A stretch of 64,000 nt of DNA from Cristatella mucedo (lineage: Eukaryota; Bryozoa; Phylactolaemata; Cristatellidae): NCBI GenBank assembly GCA_009760855.2, contig WPIO01000095.1, positions 466,501 through 530,500 on the forward strand, in the 5' to 3' direction. The stretch's first letter is position 1, and the number at the start of each line of letters is the position of its first letter. Below are positions 1-26,360 of the stretch, piece after piece. The notes under the pieces are model-generated. The model had not been told where the DNA came from. It did not search any database and was given only the letters and a program-made list of their open reading frames with translations. The position numbers and the translations under genes are program-made.

Positions 1-489
1 GACTGCAGATGGAATGGTATAGGGTCTTCAGGAGACGAGCTCAATTTACGTGCAACAATGAGACAAAAATCTAGCTGCGCTTTCGCTTTGGTTCCACGGT
101 TTGCATTCATTTGGATTTGCGGAGCTTGCATAATTTTGAAAGTCTCACACACGACTATTGTTCCATCAAATAACATGTCTGCGCTCATTAAAGCACGAAG
201 CACCAGTTATTGCTGCAAGGGTGCAGGATACTATTTAAAAGAAGTCTCGTGGGCTTTTTGCCAGAGGATCAGAGGAGCCGAGCAGGAGTGGACACGGAAG
301 CACTGTCCAGCACTCGGCTCGGTCTGAAACGTCAGAAAAAAAGAGTAGCCGGAGCTGATCAGCCAGCAGCTTCGCGCCCGCAATTAGCTGCACCCAATTT
401 CCAGATGGCAACGCTGTAAGTCGGAGAGCTTGGTTCACGTCCTCTGCGCGTACACGCGTTATGCTTGTGTGTCCGAGACGCGATTCAAT
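1..489. other. No gene recognised
   Basis: Short frames on both strands without family similarity. A 99-codon minus frame (235-534) overlaps the SINE-B head and is probably chance. Confidence 0.5.
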
Positions 490-645
490 CGCCCAGGTTT
501 GGCCCGACGGATGTGGACGACCGACGACGTACACAGGACTACCGAGGTCGTGGTGGGCTCGAGCTCTGCGGCATACGTGAAGTGCCTGGATAAAGGCTTA
601 GTTCTCTAAGAGCGTTATTAAAATTAATTGCATTTATTTTTAAGC
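490..645 (+). mobile_element. SINE-B copy (plus)
   Basis: A degraded tRNA-like head ends GAGGTCGTGGTGGGCTCGAG, followed by GCATACGTGAAGTGCC and the LINE-type tail GGCTTAGTTCTCTAAGAGCG. Confidence 0.55.
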
Positions 646-1429
646 CGCGAAATGCTGAAGACAGCCTTAAGCAGCAGCTACAGTCTGGTCGCTCTGCATA
701 CTGTTGGTTGGTCTGAGTCCCGCTCGCTTCGGCTTTTCTTCCGTGCAAAATAAAGCTTCCGTTGAGGTTTATTATAATGCGGGCTGCTACTAATCCGACC
801 TTATTTATGGTTGCGGTTGATTAGCGGTTTCTAAATTATGACGATCGATGGCAGCGCATATCAACATCTATTTTCTTACTGCCGTCATCAAGTAAGGATC
901 AGGTACGCTCTAAATCTAGTGCCGGGACTTAACTTCAAGGTTCGCAGTGACGTCGCGCTCTGCAATTTGTTGACGCACCTGCTCGCACAAGTGCTGCTTC
1001 CACCACTTGCTAGCCGCTCCTTAAGGCTCTCGTTCCGCCAGTGTTCGCTAGCGCGGCCTTTTAAAGGAAAGGTTAAGTAAAGGTCAGTGTTGAAGCCGCA
1101 GCCTCGTTCACTTTGCGGACAGAAAGTGCCGTAGTGGATATTGCTCCCGCTGGCAGAGTTTAATACAGGATTCCTCGCTGCTACCGAGCTCAAAGCCACG
1201 ACGCGAAGTCGCGCGCACCTTGTTCCGAGGCGCTGAGAGCCAGGAGCTGAGTGAAATCGTCTAGCACCCGCTTCGCGAGCGTTTAGTGCGAATGGCGGTA
1301 GTTACGGAGCCGCTGCTCGGACTTCCCAGCATAATTAAGAGCCTTTTATTCATGACACTAGGTAACAGATTTCAATTAATTTATTTCTGTCATTGGATAC
1401 GGAGTGTATTTTACAAATTCTTTGTGGCT

Positions 1430-1495
1430 TAAATAAATAATTAAATTAAATTATTAAAATTAAAATTTAATTTAATTTAATTTAAATTAAATTAA
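1430..1495. repeat. AT-rich (TTTAA)-type repeat
   Basis: Alternating AAATT/AATTT blocks with strong self-complementarity (TTAATTTAATTTAAATTAAA). Confidence 0.85.
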
Positions 1496-2052
1496 AAGAA
1501 AATAGCTATTTTTCACAAAAGCTTATGAGATCAGCACGATGATATTTTGAAAATCTCTGGTTTTGCTGTTAGATAAGCCGAGGACGCCAGGTTAGAGAAA
1601 ATGCTAAGCGTTGAGACGCCACTCGAATCAGTGATGCCTATGCGTATGTAACATTGCAGGTTAATATCCAGAGAAGTATAGAAGTACAGGTGCCTTTAGT
1701 AAAATGTTTAGTTTATGTGATTGTAGATTGAGAGAATAGTGAATAACTAAAACTTTGATTGACGTGGCTTTAAGAGGTTTCTTGCACCCAGCAAATGCAT
1801 TTTGCTATGTGCGTCTACAATTTATGAAGACGAGAGCAAAAGAGTCTGTGAAAGGGTCCGATAAGTAGTGCGAGACACTAATAGATTGCGTTGGCCTGCC
1901 TGGGATCAAGACAAGCACTATGCATCTCATTTTACGTGGGAACTCTACAAGATAGTTCTCCAAAGTATGGTGGACTATTGCTGCTCGCTAGATACAATTT
2001 CGTCTGAACAATATTAGCTAATGCGTGAGATATCGTTTTTTAATTTATATAC

Positions 2053-2655
2053 GGTCGTCCCTCGTTTATCACGGTTAATCAGCTCCCGACTCTACCGCGA
2101 TCAAATGACTTTCTGCGAAGTATTATTCTTAATTTATAAATCAAATATTTCCGTAGTTAGAGCATAGACAACATGTTTCATGACTTTCTAAATACGGTTT
2201 TAACATTATTAGACTCCTCTGGACATGTAATAATACCACTTTAGTCACTGCTACTCTAGTATTACGAGAAACGAACTTGCAAGAGGCTGAGCTAATCAGT
2301 GGCCACGATAGGAAGAGGTTTGGATAACCAATCAGTGAACCGCGAGGTCTGTTAGGCTTGGTTTAATCACAGCCGATTTTTTGGAAAAAGCGTTCTTGCT
2401 CAAACGCAACGAGTGGTTGAGCAGCTGCAACTGACATTAAAGGATTTGTGGGGGTACTGAATACATTGGCCAATAGTCCATACGTACAGTAAATTTAATT
2501 TTAATTTATACATATGGGTGTATAATTGACTCAGAAAACCGAGAGCGCTCTGTGTCATTTCAACTATCTCGATCAACTTTTTAATGAATGTATTTGAAAA
2601 ACCGCGATAGAGTAAAGCGATGAAAGTTGAAGCGCGAAGTGGCGAGGGACGATTG
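2053..2655. mobile_element. Putative non-autonomous DNA transposon with imperfect TIRs
   Basis: The left end GGTCGTCCCTCG (2053) and right end CGAGGGACGAT (2643) are inverted. The interior has no transposase. The left part (TTTATCACGG...CTACCGCGAT) resembles a MITE-like sequence common in animal genomes, whose family name I cannot assign safely. Target duplication is not evident. Confidence 0.55.
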
Positions 2656-2871
2656 CGATTCTGAAATATGTACTTGCCGATACAGCGGAGAACTGAGAGC
2701 CATGACGTTTTCTATCCCAAAAATTGGGCGCAAACTGATTGTTGAAACTGCTCAAGCAACTGCTACTCCTGCATGGTGGACCCTTCCAAATGTCGAACTG
2801 GCAAGAGCAGGCCTCTCATCCTAAGCTCGCACGTTCCTTTATTTGTCACCCCGGTACCAAACTTCCCTGAG

Positions 2872-3083
2872 TCCTGCGACCTAATTCCTACTGCTGCCAC
2901 TAACCACACTTGCATGCTGACCCTGTGCATGTCACCCCTAACCATGTTATTCATATTGTTTATCAAGCATGATATTACTCACGATTCAATCGCGTTTCCC
3001 TTTGCAGCAAATGTAAATCACCTAGAAAGAGATTGAATTCTCCGAGGGCGCTTTATCAAGTGAATTATTATTATCATTACGGA
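2872..3083 (+). mobile_element. LINE 3' UTR fragment (plus)
   Basis: Family landmarks in order are CTGCCACTAACCAC, TGCATGTCACCCCTAACC, ATCAAGCATGATATTACTC, GCAAATGTAAA, the stem-loop and a TTATTATTATC tail. The copy is severely 5' truncated. Confidence 0.85.
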
Positions 3084-3202
3084 GAGAGACCAGCCATCTT
3101 CGGGTGACAGCAGCGAATCTGACAACGATTATGATACTGCTCATCCAGATTCCAATTTTGCTGATTTTAACAGCTTCATTTTTGTAGCAGCAGAGGAGCC
3201 CT

Positions 3203-3305
3203 AGAGGCTATCGTCAGCGCTTGTAGTAGGCAATACAAGATCGCCCACTGCAGGGCTCGGACCTACGACCTGGATCCTGAAGAGCGAGCACCTTGCCTAT
3301 GGCTG
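3203..3305 (-). mobile_element. SINE-A partial copy
   Basis: The reverse strand shows the A-box region, the B box (GGTCCGAGCCC) and the GGGCGATC body start. The 3' body is lost. Confidence 0.6.
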
Positions 3306-3489
3306 AGGAGAGACAGCCATACTTCCCTAGCCAGAAACACCTCCACGATCTGATTAAAGTACCTATTCTTACCGAGTCTGGTGCTAAGCCTCTGACATCA
3401 AAGCTCAAGAAGTGGAACATGTTGGATGAAGTGTTAAAGTATCAGGTCAGAGAAAACGTTACAAATCTTTCAACTTCAGAGTAAATTAA

Positions 3490-4045
3490 TGATAACAACA
3501 ACAATAATAATAATAATAATAATAATAATAGCAATAGCAATACATTTGTATTTCGCTCTCGGAGAACTTAATCTGTTTCTAAAGGAAGCATGATCGAATG
3601 GCTAATGGTAGCATGATCAAATAAAAAAATACTTGCTGATTTAACAGCCTAGTTGTATAGCGACATAAGAGTCTTTACGGCCATCACCACCGCTCGCAGC
3701 GGCAATAAAGGATCGGCCAACACAGGATACGAACCCAGGACCTCGGGACCGATGCTGTGAAAATCAACCACCTTACCTTGTGAGCCATCACGGCTCACCA
3801 TGATCAATGCCAGCAAGGATAAAATAGTTAGAGGTGACAAGCAAAGGGTCTGCGTGCAAAGATGGTTAGTGGCAGCATGCACAGTGTCAGCATGCATAAG
3901 CCCACAAAGGACGACTCATATGGACTCACTAAATTCTGTGATAAATAGATGCGTTTTTAGCTTCTTTTTAAATGTCAGCAATTCATGGGATGTCATAAAG
4001 CCAGTAGGAAGTGAGTTACAGGCTGAGGGAGCATGCGAACTATAG
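3490..4045 (-). mobile_element. LINE 3' fragment (minus) interrupted by SINE-A
   Basis: It begins with an (AAT)n tail (3491-3530), then the reverse-complement stem-loop region and the 3' UTR, and resumes after the SINE at 3808. The end of the ORF2 region is recognisable near 3980-4045 as the reverse complement of WNSLP...LTTF. Confidence 0.85.
3621..3798 (-). mobile_element. SINE-A, nested in a LINE with 9-bp target duplication
   Basis: This is a 178-bp tRNA-headed SINE. The B box is a variant of GGTTCGAATCC. The conserved body is GGTGGTGATGGCCGTAAAG, the tail hairpin GCTG TTAAAT CAGC, and the end A/T-rich. CATGATCAA at 3612-3620 is repeated at 3799-3807. Confidence 0.92.
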
Positions 4046-4164
4046 ACAATGTTAAATTTGATTTATTTGCTCCTTTTTTTGATCAAATGTGAACCACTAG
4101 ACACCGATTTGTCAGTAATATTATCAGAACTGGGTTGATTTCAATTCAAACTCGATTAAATAAT

Positions 4165-4415
4165 ATAGTTAGCTGATTCAACAGCCTTATTTGTCGGAAA
4201 AGCCTGCGTGGCTATCACCACCACTCACAGTGGAAAGCATAAAGGATCGCAGACTGCCGGGTTCAACCCACGACGTGAAGGTCGTGAAGAGCGAGCGCCT
4301 TACCTCATGGGCGAAGGGCCTCGCGGCCTAAAGAATTGCCTAACGCAGGGCTAGAACCCGCGACCTGGGTCATGAACAGTGAGCACCTTACCCCTTGGCT
4401 AAGATCTAGGGGCAG
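4165..4415 (-). mobile_element. SINE-A copy plus a second SINE head in tandem
   Basis: 4165-4330 carries body, tail hairpin and tRNA-like head. 4335-4415 carries a second head (B box GGTTCTAGCCC) without body. Confidence 0.65.
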
Positions 4416-4559
4416 CGGTTAAAAAAGCCAAGTTTTTAGGCTAAATAATGGCTAGCCTCTATACTTCTGGGAATAAATTATTTGGAAATAAAATCCTATT
4501 TTAGAAAAAAGAAATTGTGTTAAATAGTATAATGGAATCCTGAGAGATGCAGTGTGCAT

Positions 4560-5047
4560 ACAGGTTCTCACTTGAAAAAACTAATTCCACCCGTACTGGG
4601 GCTATTTGTCCGACGGCCCATTGTCCAAGAATTAACTCCCAAGACGGCTCCGACTCACTAGTTTCAGGTACAGTTGTTCTTATGTCCTTGAGCCCTTAAT
4701 AAAATCTGAAAGATATTTGTTTGTCTCACAGCCTCTCTCGTGGCTCAAGGATCAAGTTTGACGCTGGCCGTTGTGACTCGGTAGCAGTGAAACAATCACG
4801 ACCCCTTCCAAATATCAAGCTGTTTTCGATGAATGCCGATAGCATGCAAAACCTGGCTTTCGGCCGGATAGCATCCAAAAATGTTTGGGACAACGCGCAT
4901 ATCCTGCCGCCTTATGACGTTGGTGCACTGTACTTGGAAATGTGTTGCCAATCGGAATTTCTTCGTCATACTATCGTGTTCGGAGGCAAGTCGGTGATGG
5001 TTGGAGCAACTTTGCAGCTAAAGGAGTGGGCGAGCTGTGACATGTGA
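4560..5047 (+). CDS. Possible two-exon gene fragment, unidentified
   Basis: I do not recognise this protein. An open frame to about 4660 reads YRFSLEKTNSTRTGAICPTA, HCPRINSQDGSDSLVS and ends TTTCAG/GTACAG, a good donor. A strong acceptor (TTTGTTTGTCTCACAG) at 4732 precedes an open frame of about 100 codons to TGA at 5047. That frame contains NIKLFSMNADSMQNLAFGRI, ILPPYDVGALYLEMCC and VMVGATLQLKEWASC. The two frames are out of phase across these sites; an acceptor after GTAGCAG at about 4786 would fit. It could be a terminal exon, a pseudogene or chance. Confidence 0.3.
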
Positions 5048-6204
5048 CTGGCATTACGGATGGCAAAAAATCTACGTGCAGCTCGTCCGTGACGCCAGTC
5101 TGTGCTGTGCAAGCGAATTCTGTGTGGATAATTGCCGCTGAACAATCAGCAATAATTAAAAGAGTTATTTTTCGTTAAAAAATGTCGTGCTCTGTGTCAT
5201 CTTTCAGACGGCGTTTATTCTGATCTGTAGGGGTACAGTTTGGTCTAAATTATTTCACGCTCCTGGTATCAAGTGGCCCTAGGCCATTTTAACACTGGGT
5301 ATACTCAGGGCGGGCTAAACTCTGGCCTGTTGCACCGGCCCTACCTAGCCGGAGTAATTTCTTACCCGGCCTCCGTCACACCACCCACTCTTCTGACTCG
5401 CGTCGTTTGATTTCGATCCTGACTAGCTTCAAATCCGTTGGAGGCCGCGTCTTCAGTTACTACTACCCCAAAGTCTCAAACTCGACATCACAATACCATC
5501 TCTCCTGATTTGACAACACTCCAAAAGAAGCTAAAAACATACCCGTTCCTGACAGCCTTTACTCCGTCAGAGTGAACGCTCTGCTGAGCTCGTCTATTTT
5601 GAAACTGCACGCTGTGCCTTTTTACAAACGCAGTGTTTCGGTTTCCGTGTCCGGACTGCGCCCGGCCGCATGCGCGAGTCTAAAACCGATCCGAGGCTCC
5701 GAGGCCTCAGAATCGAGGCTAGCGACTCGCATGTGCTCCGCCAATACGCGAAAGTATGTCAAAAGTAGCGGAATGGGGCAGCAACGAGGAGCGGGCCGTA
5801 CCTAAAATAGGATAACAAGTTCAGACCAAAGCATAGATAAGTCTATATAGGACAGCGATGGAGGTTGCAAGACTTCAAGAACCGGCCAACTCTCGTACGG
5901 GGTAATGTCGTACGAGCCAAAGCCTAGAGGGCAACTCAGCTTAACTGCTAAGGCGCTAGTCGCTTGCTGATTACACGGCTACGGCTTCTATGCTGCCTTG
6001 ATCGTAGATAATCGCACAGCCGGTTTCTAACCGCTATAATTCAGGAGCCGCGAACGATGAATACATCAGCCCGAAGCTGTTCAATTTAGTTCGCCGCCAT
6101 TTCAGAACTAAAACTAGTTGGCAAGTTTCTTATTAAGCTTACGAGAAGTGCCCACGAAGGTGGTTCTCTTAGGGCGCTAGCACCACTCGTCTTAGCCCTG
6201 GGGT
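5048..6204. other. No gene recognised
   Basis: Unique-looking sequence with short frames only. TTAAAA/ATTAAA motifs after 5150 could serve as a polyadenylation region if the 4560-5047 fragment is real. Confidence 0.4.
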
Positions 6205-6497
6205 AATAATAATAATATACTTGATAAAGTATCCCAGATAACTCAATCTCTTTCTAGGCACATTAAATTTGCTGCAAAGGAAGCCCGATCGAATGGTTAG
6301 TGATAGCATGCTCAATAAACAACAATAACATGGTTAGGGTGACATGCACAGGGTCAGCATGCTGCATGTTTGTTACATGCAGCATGCAGCAGTGTCAGCA
6401 CGCATAAGCACATACAAAACTAATCTCAGGGACCCATTAAATGCTGTCACACATAGGTGCGTTTTTAATTTCTTTTCAAATGTGGTCAAGTCAGGTA
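6205..6497 (-). mobile_element. LINE 3' fragment (minus)
   Basis: A TAATAATAATAATA tail, the stem-loop region (ACTCAATCTCTTTCTAGGC) and the 3' UTR are present, with a local duplication around TGCTGCATG. A SINE-A head follows directly. Confidence 0.85.
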
Positions 6498-6504
6498 AGG
6501 TGCT

Positions 6505-6645
6505 CCTTCTTCATAACTAGGGTCGTGGGTTCGAGTCCTGAAGCGGGCGATCCTGTATTGACCACTGCAAGCGGTGTTGATAGCCGGTAAGGCTCCTTGA
6601 CCGCTATACGAATGAGGCAGCTGAATCAGCTAAGTTTTGTATAAT
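6505..6645 (+). mobile_element. SINE-A copy (plus)
   Basis: The B box is GGGTTCGAGTCC, then GGCGATCC, GCAAGCGGTG, GTAAGGCTC and the GCTGAATCAGC tail hairpin. It abuts the LINE fragment on its left. Confidence 0.75.
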
Positions 6646-6792
6646 TATCATTGCTAATATCGGCGGATAACGCCACCTACATCCCCTCAGTCCGCGGCTC
6701 CGCGGTTAGCGACACTTCGCTGCACTCGTTGGATGCTGCGAAGTGTCAATGTTAAGCCTCGGGGATCCTACCTGAAAGATGTCCAAGGCTGT

Positions 6793-6811
6793 TACACACA
6801 CACACACACAC
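6793..6811. repeat. (AC)n microsatellite
   Basis: Nine to ten AC units about 350 bp upstream of the tentative ILF2 start. Confidence 0.9.
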
Positions 6812-7163
6812 CCGTATAAGGCTGCTACACGCCCCCCCCAACCCGCGGCACAGTGTGGTATATACGTATAGCAATTGCAACCAGACCGGCGTCCGTATGC
6901 AACCCTACCGCCCGTCCAGCTGTCAACTTCTTAGCCACACTTGCAGTATTCCAAAATTAATTTTTTATGTTGTAGTTTTTATTATAAAAAGTTGCCAAGC
7001 AGTGCGATTTCATAGCGTCAACCGCGGCGGTAGCCGCGGATGTACAGACGCCCCAATTAATGCTTTTTTTCTAAGTAGCGAGTAGTAGGCTTTTCCTTCA
7101 TGAATTGACCACCAGGTTACTTGAATGAGGTACAGACATAAACAAGGCCAAGCGGGCCCTCGC

Positions 7164-23249
<16,086 letters not shown>

Positions 23250-23300
23250 GAGCATGTTAAGAAACCTGGCAAGGTCTATGTAATTAATTGTTAGTGTTAG

Positions 23301-23306
23301 AATAAA
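23301..23306 (+). terminator. ILF2: ILF2 polyadenylation signal AATAAA
   Basis: A canonical AATAAA lies 52 nt after the ILF2 stop, with a GT-rich stretch (TGGTTGTGTTCTT) immediately downstream. It would give a 3' UTR of about 75 nt. Confidence 0.75.
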
Positions 23307-23864
23307 ATGGTTGTGTTCTTGCATGCTATTAATATTTTTCTAAATTATTTTGCTAAATATTCAGCATCTATGTGTGTAGGGGCTCGCTCGCTTGGCAGCG
23401 GTGCGACGAAGAATAGTGACTATTGGGCGGTGCCCCCACAAACGCATGATAATAATGACGACCTCTGTTTTGTGTGCTGGCGAAGCAGATGAATTACGCC
23501 TGCGTACATACTGGTGTAGTGGCCGTTGTGCATGTCTGCTCCAAAAGCAGGCGGTAATAAAGAGAGGAGAGAGTGGATAGCGTGTGCACAGGCAGAAAGT
23601 CATTTTTTCGGCAATGACCGGTCACGTGCCGGCATGGAGCGCCCATTGTGCAGACCGAACGTCGGCTTTGGGCGGAACCTCGTGATGGCAATGACATGCC
23701 CACATATTCTAGTGCTCAAGGAAAATACAAGTAAATTTATTATATGCATCTATACGGATATGAGCATAATTAATGTCTGTACGAATGGCCGCAGTCAGTA
23801 CATATTATGTCTGGCTTCCAGAAAAGTAATGTAATGGCTTCAAGATTCTTTTATTTCTTGTAGG

Positions 23865-24047
23865 TCCCTCCCTTCACTTGTTTCGTACCTATATCTGCAT
23901 GAGTTTCATGTCAGGCTATCCAGTGCAGCACTCCCTCTTCTTGTTTTGGTTAATTGGTTGTGCCCCTATCCAACTTCAAATCTCCTGAAGACCATTCATT
24001 TGGTGGCCATGCTCTCAAAGCATGGAACACTATACCAACTGACGTCA
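23865..24047 (+). mobile_element. Old L2-like LINE 3' ORF relic
   Basis: The sequence is translatable with stops as TSNLLKTIHLVAMLSKHGTL and, in another frame, FGGHALKAWNTIPTD. It resembles the FGDRAFS..APKAWNSLP block. It ends at a (TA)n microsatellite. Confidence 0.5.
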
Positions 24048-24092
24048 TATGTATATATATATATATATATATATGTATATGTATATATATAT
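24048..24092. repeat. (TA)n microsatellite
   Basis: TA tract with two TG interruptions, directly after a LINE relic. Confidence 0.95.
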
Positions 24093-24671
24093 CCGCCGGA
24101 AGTAGCAGCTGGACATCTTAAAGCTATTACCCGTGGTGATTGATGAATGTAAGTAAAGTGAGTAAGTTCCATTTGGGAGTTTGCACGAGTCTAGTACACG
24201 TTTTGGTTGTCATTTCAGCATACGAACGCAGCATCCTCTAGAGTTCGTCCAAGGTACGACAGTCACATTTAGTCGCTATTGCTATGCGTTTGTTGAATGT
24301 TTGCACCAGAAATCGAGAGAAATTCCAAAAAAAGCTTTAGTTCGTTCAGTCAGTTCGCCCTAGAGTGAGGAAATATTGGAAGCAATGTTTGCTTTTAGCA
24401 AACATTGCTGAGGTGACTCCAAAATTATCATGTGCTAGTGCCTTGGTCATAGATAAGTGAATAAAAGCAAAAGCGTGGAGACTGTGAATGACTTCTAAAG
24501 CTTAGTTGCAGACAGGAGCCTTTGAATCTTACCGAGTCGCTTTATTCAGTGCACACGACTATTACAACGTCCCACGTTAAATTTGTTCGAATATAATTCA
24601 TTTGGTGCTGTATTTTGAAGCAGGCCAAGTATTACAAAGGCAAAAGTTTGCATGTCAACAAAGAAACAGTG

Positions 24672-25560
24672 ATCATAATAATAGTAGTAAAACATTTGTA
24701 CAGCGCCCTCAAAGAACTATATCTTTTGTAGTGACTTTGTGTTTGCTATTAAGGAGGCATGGTTATATGCTTAGTGATAACATGCACAGCGTCAGGATGC
24801 ATAAGCACACAAAGGATAATACCCACGGACCCAACAAATCCTAAGGATCAGGTGGATTTCTAGCTTCTGTTTAAATGTCAATATCGTCCATGTCAGTGGA
24901 TGTTGGGACGTCAGTCAGGAGTAAGTTCCAAGCTTTGGGAGCATACAAACTAAAGGCACTGTCTCCTAAGGATTTGAGGTTGGTTCAGGGCACACCTAAA
25001 CGTTTTGAGTCAGAAGATTGTATGGTCCGATGATCCTATCCTGATTGAGAAGTATTCCTGATAGATAGGCTGGAGCAAGAGCAAATGTAAAGTGCCTAGA
25101 AATAGACTGAGTTCTCTGAAGGCGCTATATCAAATGCATTATTACTATTCTTATTAAGAGAATGACGGGACCTAAAAGTGGTAGGCAAAACCTCGAAGTC
25201 GATACGCTGCTAATTACGTAGCTAGTTCAGGTCGCTGAAAAGTGGTGTAATGTGCCAACTGAAACGTTCACGACCGACAAGCCTTGCTGCAGCATTTTGC
25301 ACCAGCTGTAGGCTCCTTATTGCACAGGCCGGAAGACCTGTAAGTAGTGAAAGACAGAAGTCAATTCATGTCACAAACGCTAAGACCGAATCGGATGCGG
25401 TATCCCTGTCGAAGCAGGCATGAGTTTTTCAATTTAACTTAGCAGAAATTAAGCTGACTTGACTGTAGAGTCGCTTTGGTCGTCTATTGAAAGGACGCTT
25501 TGGAACAGGACACCAAGATTGCGTGCAGACGCTGCAGAGGTGGAGGATAGATATCTCAAG
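24672..25560 (-). mobile_element. LINE (minus) interrupted by a LINE tail
   Basis: 3' UTR and ORF2 end in minus orientation. It is collinear with the copy at 16625-17418 through CTAAAGGCACTGTCTCC, GGACCTAAAAGTG and CTGTAGGCTCCT. It is interrupted at 25081-25155. Confidence 0.8.
25081..25155 (+). mobile_element. 75-bp LINE tail insertion with AAGA target duplication
   Basis: This is exactly the LINE 3' stem-loop plus TTATTACTATTCTTATT, in opposite orientation to the host LINE. It is flanked by AAGA (25077-25080 and 25156-25159), and the host sequence closes across it. Confidence 0.85.
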
Positions 25561-25904
25561 TGGCTGCCATTAAGGATACAGACGTCTGCGGCATAGCAAT
25601 CGATGGACGTCAGGTGAGCCTCAACTTTAGTAAGCCTTTAAGAATGTTTTGATGCGGCAATTTTTTGACTCCTAAAAGATTTCCTATTCCTAGTGGTTCT
25701 ATTATATCAGAGCTGAGCTATGATCTTATTGGCAGCCCAATTACCCTTTGACATACTTCCTTTTTAGTACACAAACTCAAAAGTAATAAACGTCTGCTTA
25801 TTCGCCTACATTTTTAGTAGATATCGGATGTTGCTGACACTAAAAGTATGCGTACTAGTTGCAATTAGAAAAAGGAACCTGTTCTCACAATTATCACTCA
25901 TAGT

Positions 25905-26360
25905 ACTTCATTTATTAAGTCAATCTGATATTGCACATCCCATACTTGCAATAACCTTTCGGACCCAGCAAGGCCTGGAGCTGATCAAACGCTTTAAAAA
26001 ATTCTGCTACCCCAGGCTGGTTAGTGTTTACAACGCGATCATTGAATGTGATATAGACGGCCAGTTGCCGCAGCAACCGCTCCACCTCTTCCCACAAACG
26101 CTTGATTGGGTTGAGGTCCGAATATTGACTCGGCGAGTCCATTAACGTCACAGGAGGATAACATAACTCGTTAAAGAAAAATACTTGACTTTTGCAGCGG
26201 TGTGTTTTGGGTCGTTGTCGAGTTGCAGAATATAATCCAGTCCACGAAGTGACATTGCACTAAAGCTCCAACGTTTAGATGGTCTAAATAAACGTTTTGG
26301 GTCAAGATGCCCGGTATGTGATGCAGGACACCGACGCCATTTCTGCTGAAGCATCCATAT
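25905..26360 (-). mobile_element. Tc1-like transposase relic
   Basis: Minus-strand blocks ILQLDNDPKHTAAKVKYF and SQYSDLNPIKRLWEEVERLL, then GPKGYCKYG, match the C-terminal half of Tc1/mariner transposases in order. A frameshift separates the first two. The catalytic Glu of the DD34E triad (NPIE in the family) reads Lys here (NPIK). No terminal inverted repeats were found. Confidence 0.85.
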
